A stretch of DNA of 59,112 nucleotides from positions 1 to 59,112 of the IMG/VR virus record IMGVR_UViG_3300030333_007526, one strand, 5' to 3'. Below are positions 22,201 to 30,000 of the stretch, piece by piece. Position numbers and translations under genes: made by a program. The stretch comes from a virus. Position 1 is the first letter of the stretch; the number at the start of each line of letters is the position of its first letter. The notes beneath the pieces are model-generated. The model made no database searches. It worked only from the letters and a program-made list of their open reading frames with translations, and was not told where the DNA came from.

Positions 22201-22802
22201 AAATTTGATTCACGAGAGCCTGAACCATAAATACTTGGTAACCCAGCAGTGCCATATATGTCTTCGTCATATATATTTGAATGTTTGTTTTTATCGTTAT
22301 AAGGATTTATATGCAAAGCAGCTAAAGAATTGTTATCAGCCGAGCCAGTGCCGGGGCCTCCTTTAAACGTAATATACTCAAATGTGTTTGGAATTCCGTA
22401 ACCATCACAATCATCAGGATCGTTTGTGGTGCCGCCCCAGCCGCCATCATGAGGATTTGCAAAAGTAACAAATCCATTTGTACGAGGATATAATTTATTA
22501 AAAATAAATTTTTCAATATTTAACAGCCCATTAACATATTCATTAATTTCTGCAGCAGAGCCATCATAAGGATAGTAATCGTGGATCCATTCAATAGCCA
22601 CTCTGTAATATAAATAAGCAGAGCCATAGCGAGCAAAATTCTCTGGCTTTGTATAATCAACTTGGGGTACAAACGTTTTTTGATGCTTAGAAACAGCTCT
22701 TATGTTTCTATCTGACTCTGCGTCTTTAAACGCATCTTTGCTGTTGGTTTCTGATAAAAAATTTCTAGAATTTTCTGTATCAAAAAGTTTTTTAATACTC
22801 AT
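13215..22802 (-). CDS. Giant baseplate wedge protein (gp7/gpI-like) with LamG domain and RG-rich tail
   Basis: A 3195-residue protein. Residues of about 200-440 look like a LamG/concanavalin-type lectin domain: TIEFWLKTGS, a WHHYAFVL strand, FYVDGEYDD and GSMDEFRFWKTART. Residues 495-635 resemble P2 gpI-type tail proteins: LPAWMIEEDEN, YFDKLYLQIQEIPKL, a LGLNLPEIF segment and KSKGTEKSIRNVFRCF. gpI and T4 gp7 pair with the gp6/baseplate J protein, which is encoded two genes upstream. The following 2500 residues are Ser/Gly/Asn-rich and beta-like. The last 60 are an Arg/Asn/Gly tail. T4 gp7 has about 1030 residues, so this is three times larger. It overlaps its neighbours by ATGA and TAATG. The wedge role is inferred from order and from the gpI-like segment. 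Confidence 0.6.
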   Translation of the reverse strand: MSIKKLFDTENSRNFLSETNSKDAFKDAESDRNIRAVSKHQKTFVPQVDYTKPENFARYGSAYLYYRVAIEWIHDYYPYDGSAAEINEYVNGLLNIEKFIFNKLYPRTNGFVTFANPHDGGWGGTTNDPDDCDGYGIPNTFEYITFKGGPGTGSADNNSLAALHINPYNDKNKHSNIYDEDIYGTAGLPSIYGSGSRESNLKSDFDNGVTIEFWLKTGSAMPLASLNDETEKQVVFDLWNNNAETDHDYGRITIELLGTSSTSPFMVTVQSGNANPGIFQQTIGTNVNVNTLANWHHYAFVLQNTGSGHAIKFYVDGEYDDILNHTGTIGTLPTKNMMGRLGALLTAPSETTATGSLAGAGKLSGSMDEFRFWKTARTAKEIGMNWYDQVRGGSNTDISNTTLGIYYKFNEGITGVSSTDSVVLDYSGRVSNGIWTGYGSNSRATGSAIVLASGSNYTSEYKDPIIYADHPDVSALKTALLDSGSYHDRQNNSSFLSLLPAWMIEEDENQGKEFQSDLRYMTHIVGTYFDKLYLQIQEIPKLRHATYTSASYTPYPMARHLPQSLGLNLPEIFVDASITEKFLNKTLTGSYQFDLTETKNLIYENLYNNLTNIFKSKGTEKSIRNVFRCFNLDESLMRLNTYSDGNEYLLKNNLQQTLINKNVINFNENDNLSAVIYQKQYTGSAFEPPPSDVISGDTSGFISGSHGAGYSALNAPVGGPGAGSNRGLEDPYGFTMETDVIFPSFYRSLDKVERRFITGSLFGMYTVATGSTAIKSGAETTWITSLAEDSGGDNESGPDVANFQVFAVRDGIYSKNVRFMLSSSNEGLNGKVPFPVLTSSTYLGVYNNSRWSLSVRLAPSLSSSFGVAGVVSGSVESFKSGHNNYDLIFSGYNNENGYPLNSFKLTASINHSVATNFLNASKRVYAGSRRTNITGSILNLCDVNINSVKYWTRYIEDGNLQQHANDIDSLGVSGSYLNTSPRDLNSFGHDILNSNSLVLNWNFENITGSDSNGNFFITDTSSGSAEIRNNYGWAGNLAGNQHTGYGFGFAESSTDVINKKAINYFKFIDPEKALSSDMINILSGDDITFGREPNVGKYYFTIEKSMYNAISEEMLKFFAGVVDFNNIIGEPVNRYRQNYKALEKLRQSFFRKAVKTTQVEKFVDYYKWFDDSLATIISQLMPASSDFEPDMLNVVESHVLERNKYQFKFPTIEFKETDPDVAMKGARENQYSWAEGSSTIPASPRPTNENRLYWDERADRSSIEISSSRSTNSPSVNSNIDAQRNTFRRIIYSSPALSQSSPLSFTSDGTSYSAGGFSSGSFGKLYNIEFGNPMNKDAFIKGGVNFTDNKNIDFTYNAIRPAGPVENDGQTFIPQNVILGFANHFVDLHETHQWRADKTPRMLTKRYLSTLHGRNFEHDGTGYSNVKSSFAFPFNIISSSVVSGYNKVIVDSVTGGIEIVNLHHDTYGDSFEVPMQGPFTNYAVGGHQSRHIAINTGSDAWYNRAEAWKLLFGTCVGYNENHGLTGAIGMVSPDYPWPEANEIGVLPYPLTASQKAWLYRDFVAKRPVNIRNIHMRTGSTILGNYQKNYEIVSTVGAINNPRAFIEEQPTLPDAIYLAHSGSTTNVRTFLDIRRNSGSHFKFIDEYNAGYLTGTENKSVIVSRFAAPGGIEVMGRGYLDFRSSEFSVYNSLLNRNLTVIKPSQGSTGSLSVEIGSGSAGIIVQDIHGRDFGLRSHLSRHSARFGRDSHIVTSSANLPGAQYDQAPSFHKINRNKLTTLKITNETADTYSPKTITTATASKFDNFYVQHAIPRSDLQYSWFTSSVVMDGERFYAYMPVHGEQAGLHSSSADGYVAYFDYVSASSVVPQLIQGLYQPTSRINILAFDSLTASGDVNTLGFPTTIDNDEYFNKTIVDKLQIENFLTTSADYFNVLMTKRNGNYGWNWQRLRMQDHPILRNEHLSGVVSRADISTNAISIYNVPPVSMRGRPALLNFSSNDGDVTLKITHNNEKIYFNDVEFNDLQGLPNLQTVTPLNQVLELTNAGNYRVNWVMYCENIFPSKRNEFVSSSRERIGYDNKFWRDDAVDRVAVGNSVLNSFGVSVVPVSQSSWPLDAQINFLTRSGVPNVGTGGDELANIREGSAGELQNNYFLVHSGVAQNDPNSEATLSPGALYSRKHIITSPRSVASPTGPYIAETGSIEKGLEPFNVGIQIDPFGGEALWEAGTQAGIVTITDGATTFHATASNPWFSKYDDYKEDLLLMARDFSIVPEYRISEHVEDYVRYGISSTDKTDTFEIPGTNINSSTSSFYTDYSNSEFLNDFLNIKSESLLDATEIRLVCSAAIRFNPYKGFYPAQRTLDLVSQFSRSYGAGFDASIQPNSAATKKYNGFDLIQNRGGLLRPLMQPLYSPGILFNSIKSGLAVDYPILTDSTKLSASYYGSTDGAATHNWAITPKEPPASTKYGYRGGEFWDQRVPFEAILAPEKYIAGVQILDVEPHPSASFNATASMGAASDEIYSMMASNFFGEVGSFFLKDDSYTSLKSGVVTNDLRFTSGSVYGARIKLRRSVSGSRDYRGDSGSAGNNVAYGMAGALVHDGTGFGKSTFPLPQDPKQGLLFKESFTMYSRPTAFGPPVAGQPDGTGSIAAAVIKTFPMDSFNGYNWSFTPPYTNGEAWCDLIFRPDPNKSYDLEQILSEVSSAYWRADPGHVVSNKPCLISSFEDSDFTQSTNFIYSGHNVNLNAMQISASINLFGVERVLQQESDTFGNKLKTTNITAGKKWVIQPKWETPMLNFNDKGIHPITNADGNLTLPTYASGSVPRGMWHQFGVVPESPDKGIFLEIGDIPTDWLKNHYDVIVNDTIYNNMDADTGTSVYKKMASLTDLAGFDTSTSKRLGEISESRTISEAVVAVPYIVDSVKGTSEAAGAFNSTRKSFINIPTLRYKAALASAKGTLTGDSLDAAGESIRKLIQKMDKYVLPPQFDFLNNSLVEPIVMYMFEFEYKFDKDDLSYIWQNLSPRDSKKISFQYQSVAHELMDTELLSESNILDNENLRWMVFKVKQKSQGHYYNHVTPQVGQASTDIFSFDDETTGYKVGFNWPYDYLSFVELIKMDAQVLFSRTETTSVSNEIPEVSNMSPPRTNTENTTDNVSNGQTTRRRTSRNRSANTNRTSRNGRSRNRRNGNNGSGTGGRGGGGMGGY

Positions 22803-24850
22803 AGTTTTTCTACTCTAAACCTAAACGTCTGATTTTGTTCAACCCATGACGATAAAGAATTGTCATAAAACGAAAACGCAAATGCATATTCATACCCAGG
22901 TTCTAATAATGTCATGTCAAAATTAAAATAATTACCAGACACGTCATAAGATAAATACGTGTGGTTATCGCTGCCTGTTCCATAATCAACAGCGCGATAA
23001 TTATCTAATGTTCTAAAAACTCTATATGAAGCGCTATGGATTGTATTTGTTTCGACTTTTGATATAGCTTTTGTGTGAATATTGGGGCTCCAATTTTTTT
23101 GTCTGACAAATAAATTGAATCTTGCAGTTTCATCGGCTCGATAGCTATTGCGTAAATTTGTAATGGCCAGATAATTTCTTTCTGTTTGTATGGTGTTTAA
23201 GGTGTCTTGTAAAATTGGTTTTATAGAGCCAGTATGAAATCTTCTTTTTAAATGTTTTCCATCTTCTAAGCTTCCACTTGACCACACATCATATAATGTT
23301 AAGATTGGATCAAATCCTGTAGCCAGCTCAGATGCCGTAATAGCTATAGAAGCTGAATAAATTCCTGTAGAAACCCACCCTCCAGTTGCAAAATATTGTA
23401 AAGTAACATTTGCCCCATCGGTTGTGCCCGCTGTTGATTGGCTATTAATTAAAAGCGCACCACTAGAACCAGTTGGGGCGGTATCATCGACATTTCCAGA
23501 AAACAAACTAACCATAACAGAGCCAGTTTTTTCAATTCCAACAATGTCTTTTAGTTGTCCACGCACATAGTTGTATAAATAAATTGTATTTAAATTATCT
23601 GCTGGTGATGCTACTGAGCTACTATAATAAAAATTACCGCGATCATCTCTTAAGGTATCATCCCAACGTGCTTCAATATATGGACGTTTAAAAAAGTATT
23701 GACTTTTTCTTCCAAAAAATCTTTTAATATAATATGATGTTGTGGAGCCGCTTGGATTTTGTATCAAGCCGTCATCGTCTGCGCGGCCAGAAACTTTTCC
23801 AGCCAAGTAATCAATGGCTCCTGACGCTTCTTGACTAGAGGTAAGCATTATTCCAATACCATAATTAGAATATGTGCCAGCTATCCATTGCTCAACCCAT
23901 GGAGTAATATCAATTTCAACATCTTCTGTTCCGTCTGCTAAAGTTTGATCAAAGATGTAAATTGGTGTATCTACCTGCTTGTTGGAGCCGGCAGAGTACG
24001 TATGATATGAGCCGCCTGCTAGCAATGTTCCGCATATATCTGACCAGTAATTTACAGTAGCTGCTCCAAATTGCGTAGTAGCAGTTATTACACTATCGCT
24101 AATTGCTGTGCCGGCAAAGTTTGTACTCTGTTGATTAAGTGTTGCGTGATTCATTGTTAATGTTACAACGGCACCAGAAGAGGTAGCAGTAATATTCAAT
24201 GTACCAGCATCATCCGCCGCATTAATAGCTGCAGCAATATTTGTAGCAAATTGTGTTGCGTTTTCTGCTGCGTTTGCAAAAGCAATTTTTGTTGCTGTGG
24301 ATGTCGAAATAGTATTATCAATTGTAAAAGATACTGAATTATCGTCGGCATCTAAAATTGTTAACACTCTTGTGTTGGCTTGGCCGGCTGTTTTACTTAA
24401 CGCTGTTAGGGTTGCTTGTGCTCCAGTATTTCCACCGCTGGATGCTGTCATCCAATTGCTACCTTCATTGCCAAGCGTAAGATCTTTATAGCTTTCCATA
24501 TCAAGGCCCACGCCTTCTTGCCATGATTGAGACACCATCATAAAAACATATTTAGCATCTTTTGGAACGGTTTTTGTATGAGATGCGTTAAACATTCGTA
24601 AATAAAAATTTACACTTCCGCTTGCTGGGATTAAATCACTTGTACGATCTGTAGAAATATCAGTTATCGGAAACTGAACTAGAGCGCGAGATAGTTCTGC
24701 AGAACTTGTTGAATATCTTCCATAAATTGAAAACACATCTAAGACATCAGACGCACCCATGTTGGCGCCGGTTGCCCTAGTAGATAAATCTGGTCGATAT
24801 GCGTTCGCAATCGTTGTATCAGCGCTTGCTGTGTAGCGTTTAAGTGCCAT
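22799..24850 (-). CDS. Tail protein with DNRLRE/CBM-like domain and inserted module
   Basis: A 683-residue protein. The first 140 residues (DTTIANAYRPDL, then SRALVQFPI and YVFMMVSQSWQEGVGLD) follow the pattern of DNRLRE or CBM96-like beta-sandwich domains that bind carbohydrate or sit in surface proteins. That domain is interrupted at about residues 145-262 by a Thr/Ala-rich module (SVSFTIDNTISTSTATKIA, FATNIAAAINA, VVTLTMNHATL), related to one in the 493-residue protein. The host domain resumes with NYWSDICGTLL and WVEQWIAG. The C-terminal 150 residues (YLAITNLRNSYRADETARFNL) may form an attachment or Ig-like domain. It overlaps gp6 by TAATG and the giant wedge gene by ATGA. It is probably a wedge-bound surface-binding protein; this is inference. 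Confidence 0.6.
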   Translation of the reverse strand: MALKRYTASADTTIANAYRPDLSTRATGANMGASDVLDVFSIYGRYSTSSAELSRALVQFPITDISTDRTSDLIPASGSVNFYLRMFNASHTKTVPKDAKYVFMMVSQSWQEGVGLDMESYKDLTLGNEGSNWMTASSGGNTGAQATLTALSKTAGQANTRVLTILDADDNSVSFTIDNTISTSTATKIAFANAAENATQFATNIAAAINAADDAGTLNITATSSGAVVTLTMNHATLNQQSTNFAGTAISDSVITATTQFGAATVNYWSDICGTLLAGGSYHTYSAGSNKQVDTPIYIFDQTLADGTEDVEIDITPWVEQWIAGTYSNYGIGIMLTSSQEASGAIDYLAGKVSGRADDDGLIQNPSGSTTSYYIKRFFGRKSQYFFKRPYIEARWDDTLRDDRGNFYYSSSVASPADNLNTIYLYNYVRGQLKDIVGIEKTGSVMVSLFSGNVDDTAPTGSSGALLINSQSTAGTTDGANVTLQYFATGGWVSTGIYSASIAITASELATGFDPILTLYDVWSSGSLEDGKHLKRRFHTGSIKPILQDTLNTIQTERNYLAITNLRNSYRADETARFNLFVRQKNWSPNIHTKAISKVETNTIHSASYRVFRTLDNYRAVDYGTGSDNHTYLSYDVSGNYFNFDMTLLEPGYEYAFAFSFYDNSLSSWVEQNQTFRFRVEKL

Positions 24851-26646
24851 TATCTAATATTTCCTGTAAAATCAACATCTGGAAATTTGATTTCAAAAAT
24901 TGCATTTTTTGGGCAAATTAATTTTGTTCCATTTGGAGACATATTTTTATTAATAAGTATGCTGTTAGATGAGTAATTAGTACCAATTTTAGGTACAATT
25001 TGCACTAATGCAACATCAACTACAGAATCAATTTTATTGAGTTCTTTATAAACTTCTGAAATGTTTAAGTGTTCACCGATGTAAAATTTAGTTTCAAATT
25101 TTCTTTTTAATGCGCTGATACATTCCTCCAAGACTTCATGCTTGTTTGCATTCGGGGTCGCTTGCACAACAAAATCAATACCAAGGTTGATTATAAATGG
25201 ATCTAAAATATCAATTGTATCATTAATCATCCTATATTGATTTAGCCAAATTTTTAAATTATTTTTAATTGTTCGATTCAATAGCATTAATTTATCTGTA
25301 GGGTCTTGAGCTATGACATACATATTTAAGTTTCTTTTCATTGAGTCTGGATCTCTTTGAACGCTGACTCTTTTAACGGAACCAAATTTTTCTGGCATTC
25401 TTAAAGCAATGTTTTCATAATCAGCTTGAGTGACTGCCCTATTTTGAGTGGGAAAGGTATCAAAAATTTGTTGTTTAAGCTCAAGCATTCCAACAGTCGA
25501 TGCATCACCGATTATAGGAGTCTCATTAACAACTTCTAAAGACGCCTCAACATCTTGTATTTTTGTTGAAGATAGTTTTTGTACATCAGAAAAATTATAC
25601 TTAGCGTTTACAACTTTGTTTATTGCTCCAACACCAGCGCTGTTGTTTCTTCCAGAAAGTGTTCTGTATGCCACTGTGATTGTAGTATTTGATGGGGCAA
25701 TTCCAAAATTAGAATTAAGAGAAAGTCTTGTTGGGTCAAATGCTATATCAGTGGTGTAGTTTTTTCCAAATAAATCAATAGCCATTGATTGCGGCTCAGC
25801 CACAACATTGCCAGCGCTTTCGTCTCCAGAGCCAAATTGTATAGTGGTGCTGCTTCTATTTCTGGTAGTTGTAAATTTTCTTGAAACTAGCATGGGTTTC
25901 AAAATAGACGGCACGTTATCATTCAAATAATTATTGTTGGAAATTTCTTTATAAACTATATCTTGAGACAAATAATCAACCTCAAAATATTCATTTCCTT
26001 GAGCATCTACAACTTTAATAATTTCTACAACATTAGGATCATTAATACTTATTGTTTTAAATCTTTCAAAAGGTCCAATATTATATGTATTTTGTTGTAA
26101 AATGCCAGATACAACATCTCCATAAGCTTTCACAGCGTAAAAAGTGGGGGCTCCTGTTGTATCATTAACCCTAGCTACAACTCTCGGATTAGTTGTAAGT
26201 CCAAAATCAACGTTTTGTGTCAAAATGTATGATATGTTATTTTTAGAAGTAAAGGTGGTGCCTCTTTGTAAAACTGGAGTATATAGCTGATCAGGGCCAA
26301 GCCCTGTGGCTGAAGCAGGTATTAAAACAAATAACGCAACTTTACCAAACGCAGAACTTCTAGCTCGTGGTTTATATCCAAGAGCCCTACCATGACGAGT
26401 AATATTTCCATATTGATATGCAGTATCTAAAAAACTTTCATTTACATTATAGTCAAGATAAAAAGATAGTTGATCTGCAACATATGCAACCGAGTCGATC
26501 ATTAGCGAACCAAAAGATCCTTCGCTCCAATCTTGAAATTTATCTGGATAAAATCTTTCAACTATTTCAAGTAAATCATTTCTTATTTCAGAAAATTCAC
26601 GACTTGTATATTTTATTGGTACTGATTTATTTGAATCTTTTGGCAT
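24850..26646 (-). CDS. 6: Baseplate wedge subunit gp6 (baseplate J family)
   Basis: A 598-residue homologue of T4 gp6 (660 residues), the protein that forms the inner ring of the contractile baseplate and links its six wedges. The diagnostic N-terminal block is present: YTSREFSEIRNDLLEIV, then GSFGSLMIDSVAYVADQLS, and YLDYNVNESFLDTA within the first 80 residues. The C-terminal part has the gpJ-type QADYENIALRMPEKFGSVKRV stretch (shown here in part) followed by a domain for ring contacts. It lies directly after the gp25 gene, the same order as in T4. The start follows a TTTCCTCTC-complement purine stretch (AGAGGAAATTGC) that serves as ribosome site. Identification is firm for the family. Confidence 0.9.
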   Translation of the reverse strand: MPKDSNKSVPIKYTSREFSEIRNDLLEIVERFYPDKFQDWSEGSFGSLMIDSVAYVADQLSFYLDYNVNESFLDTAYQYGNITRHGRALGYKPRARSSAFGKVALFVLIPASATGLGPDQLYTPVLQRGTTFTSKNNISYILTQNVDFGLTTNPRVVARVNDTTGAPTFYAVKAYGDVVSGILQQNTYNIGPFERFKTISINDPNVVEIIKVVDAQGNEYFEVDYLSQDIVYKEISNNNYLNDNVPSILKPMLVSRKFTTTRNRSSTTIQFGSGDESAGNVVAEPQSMAIDLFGKNYTTDIAFDPTRLSLNSNFGIAPSNTTITVAYRTLSGRNNSAGVGAINKVVNAKYNFSDVQKLSSTKIQDVEASLEVVNETPIIGDASTVGMLELKQQIFDTFPTQNRAVTQADYENIALRMPEKFGSVKRVSVQRDPDSMKRNLNMYVIAQDPTDKLMLLNRTIKNNLKIWLNQYRMINDTIDILDPFIINLGIDFVVQATPNANKHEVLEECISALKRKFETKFYIGEHLNISEVYKELNKIDSVVDVALVQIVPKIGTNYSSNSILINKNMSPNGTKLICPKNAIFEIKFPDVDFTGNIR

Positions 26647-26658
26647 GCAATTTCCTCT

Positions 26659-27027
26659 CTATGTGGTGACCTGCAAATTATCACGTATTCCTAATCTTGG
26701 AATGCTATATTTAATGGTTAATCCTAATGTACTTGTGTCAGGCGATGAAGAATCGAAAATGATATCGTTAATTTTTACAGCTGGTAAATAAATATTTACC
26801 TGTTCTGTTATTTTTTGCTGTATAGCGCCAAAAACGTTCTCTCCAAAATTAGAAAATAAATACTGCTTTAGGCCAACTCCATATTCAGGAACCATTACTC
26901 GCTCGCCAGGCATGGTTAAAATTAACATTTTTAAATTTTGCCTAACAAGCTGTTTAAAAGTTATAATTGAAGTAAATCCTGTTCCCTCATCAAGGGTTAA
27001 AGGTATTGATATTCCTAATCTAGACAT
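26659..27027 (-). CDS. 25: Baseplate wedge subunit gp25 (GPW/gp25 family)
   Basis: A 122-residue protein, near the 132 residues of T4 gp25, the small wedge protein of contractile tails and type VI secretion that binds gp6 and connects baseplate to sheath. The family signature is clear: TFKQLVRQNLKMLILTMPGE followed by RVMVPEYGVGLKQYLF, matching the conserved Glu-Pro-Arg-like loop and the G-L-x-x-Y-L-F helix. The C-terminal part alternates hydrophobic residues (VKINDIIF, LGLTIKYSIP), consistent with the ferredoxin-like beta sheet. A GAGG ribosome site lies 8 bases upstream. It is encoded 12 bases before gp6, as expected for a gp25-gp6 operon. Confidence 0.92.
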   Translation of the reverse strand: MSRLGISIPLTLDEGTGFTSIITFKQLVRQNLKMLILTMPGERVMVPEYGVGLKQYLFSNFGENVFGAIQQKITEQVNIYLPAVKINDIIFDSSSPDTSTLGLTIKYSIPRLGIRDNLQVTT

Positions 27028-27045
27028 TATAAAACCTCAATATAA

Positions 27046-30000
27046 TTATTCCTTTTCACAAATATTCCCTTTAGAATCAAACGGATTGTTTCTAAATTTG
27101 CTTTTTTTCCACCATGGCAATAGTGGTTTTCCAACCGCAGGCTTTAAATTGGCTCTAAGATTATTCATAAACGCTTCGCCAACATCAGGTAAATCAAATT
27201 GTCCAGGCCGGAGCCTGGCAGAATTATAATGACGCCTAAATTTTCTTTTAATTGTTTTTTTAGTTCTTTGTAATAATTCTTGATCCCATGAATCCCATTC
27301 GGTGACAAATAGCCCACCAATAATTCCAGGTTGCCTATCTGTATAGCTAGCCCATCCGTCAGTACCAATCGAACTTCCAACAACACTTGTTGAGCCATCA
27401 GCATTCTCGAATTGTTCAAATTCGGCGCGCATGCCGGGTTTTTGATCTGCTGAAGTTGAGCCGGCTCCAAAGGAATCATTGTTTGCAACAGTTACTTCGC
27501 CAATTGACGGCAAAAAACCCATTCCGTTATAAATTGCTGCTAGTGACGTAAACTTATTTAATGGAAAAATGTATCGATAAACTAACTTAAATATTTTATC
27601 TTCTTTTAACAAATTTATTAAACACAATAAAAGTTTGCTATTTCCTTGCAATGGTATAAATTGACCAATTGTGGTATCCAAAGAATCTACTTCAACAGAA
27701 GTTAGCTCATAAGTTTCGCCATTAATAATAATTGAAAAACTTATACCATGTCTAACGCCTAGTTCTCCAGTTAAAGAAATTGCCCTATTATCTTCATCAC
27801 GCACAACTTCCATTGTTCCCGGATAAATATCTGAAATGTTTAAAGCATTATCATTTTCTAAAATTAATTCTACTGCATCATTTGGAGAATATCTAACTCC
27901 ATCAATTAAAGTGTATTTTTGTAAGTAGAAGGGCATTTCAGTTGTCGAATCTATTGAATCTCCGTGGTTTGCACAATCACCAATTGGAACTATCATTTTT
28001 GTAGAAAATGGTTTTAAAACATTATGTGCTGCTTGTGTATGAACATCACCGGCCATATATTTTAGAGTGCCATCATCTTCTTCATGCGTATGATAGTAGC
28101 CAGAATATACATCTCCTTTTGAATATTCTGATTCTTCATCATTGACCTCATAAACACTAAACTCATTTCCAGCAGTGTACAGGTTTTCTAAACCTGCCTC
28201 GCTTGGTAGCTCCTCACTAGATTCAATTAAATTTTCTTCAGATATATCTATAGTCGAATCATAAACAAAATTAGAAAAAAGATAAGATGCCAAATCATCA
28301 ATTTCTGGCTTAAGGCCAATGGTTTCTAAGTTTGTTCGCAACGATGAAGACATGTTATTCAGTTCATCAATAACCATCTGGGTTAAAACTTTTTTAGCCA
28401 ACTTTCTTGTTTTATAAATGGAGTTGAGTCTACTTTCTTGTCGATAATTTTTTAATAGTTTTGATTGTTTGATTCTTCCGGATTCTTTTTCTGCTTGTAA
28501 ATCCATCCTATTGGGATAATAAAAATTCTCTTGCAAATCATTTAAGCCTAATAAAGCATCTAAAACATATTGAGTTGGTTCTTGAATAATTTCCAAATCG
28601 ACGTTTCTAGCATATGTTTGAACTGCTTGTTCTAAAAACGAATACCAAAATTCGTCATCTTTAAATAAACTTAAACGCTCTTCAGAATCACTATCTGCTC
28701 CAGATAAAACTTTTTCCATATCTTCAACTATAAAAGCAGCATACAAGCCACTAAAAACATTAGGAAAATCAATTTTAAATTTAGAAAAAGTAGCCAACGA
28801 TCTAACAATATGACTTGTAATAAATATTCTTATTGTTGATATTAAAAGACCTTCAATTGTTGCTGCAGAATCTCTAGACAATAATTTATTATACGCAAGT
28901 TCTGTTACACAATCTTTATCTGTTGCTTTTAGGCGATCATCATGTGGAATTTTTGGCAAACGATCGTTAACAATTTCTGAAATTTCAGAAAAGTTTACTA
29001 AATCTACTTTTTTATTGTCTTTGCAATGTGTAATTTCAGGAAATAAAACATCAATCATACCCATCCAGCCTTCGTTTTTAAGAGGAGAAATATAAACTGC
29101 TGGATTCATATATGTTCCGCCAAATGTGTTTGGATCCAAATAGAACACTCTGTTTGTGTCATCGCGTCCTTCATTTTCAATTTGATATTGCATTCGACTC
29201 ATTCCTAAAATTGAATCGTCTTTAATGATATTACGATATATTGTATTCCCATCTTCGTCTTCTGATTCTATTTCAGCTTCTCCGTATGGCATTCCAGAAT
29301 CTCGAAAGCCGGGACCTAAAACATATTCTACATCGTCTTCAGATAAATTATCGTATTCTGCCCCATAAGTAAATGCGGCCTCATTATCTCCAACTTCAAA
29401 TAAAATTTCTTTCATTAAATCATTCATTAAAGAATCGTAAAAAGACTTTACTTCGTCTAATTCTATTTCAGCGTTTTTATTGGTTATTAATTCTCTCAAC
29501 AAAACAACTTGAGGAATATAATCAGATTTTTGTCTAAAACATTCATTAAATTTAGGATAGTTTTCATCTTGTATATCATCAATTGTGGTGTCTTCAAAAT
29601 ATATTTCATCATATCTTTCGGTAACTACTTTACTTTCATCATTATCAGATCCAAATGGATTTTTCAAACCATCGTCAACTACATTTGAAGCATTAGGGGA
29701 TACAATTTTAGCGCCAGGATTGAATTTTTTTTCAATTAATAATCTTATATTATCTTTAGGGCGATTCACTGTGACTGGAGTTGCTGCTGGTTGGCTTCCG
29801 CCGGGAATATTTCTGGTTGTATAAAGATCTGAAATAAAAACGCTTATATCAAATCCATATGAATAGGCAGAATTTGATGAATTTTCTCCGTATCTATATC
29901 CTTTCGCATTATCTTTAAAAATTAATTTCATGTCTGGGGTGGATTTTCTGGCCTTTCTTACTAATTTTATTTTTTTAGATTCCCACTTAATTGATGTTGT

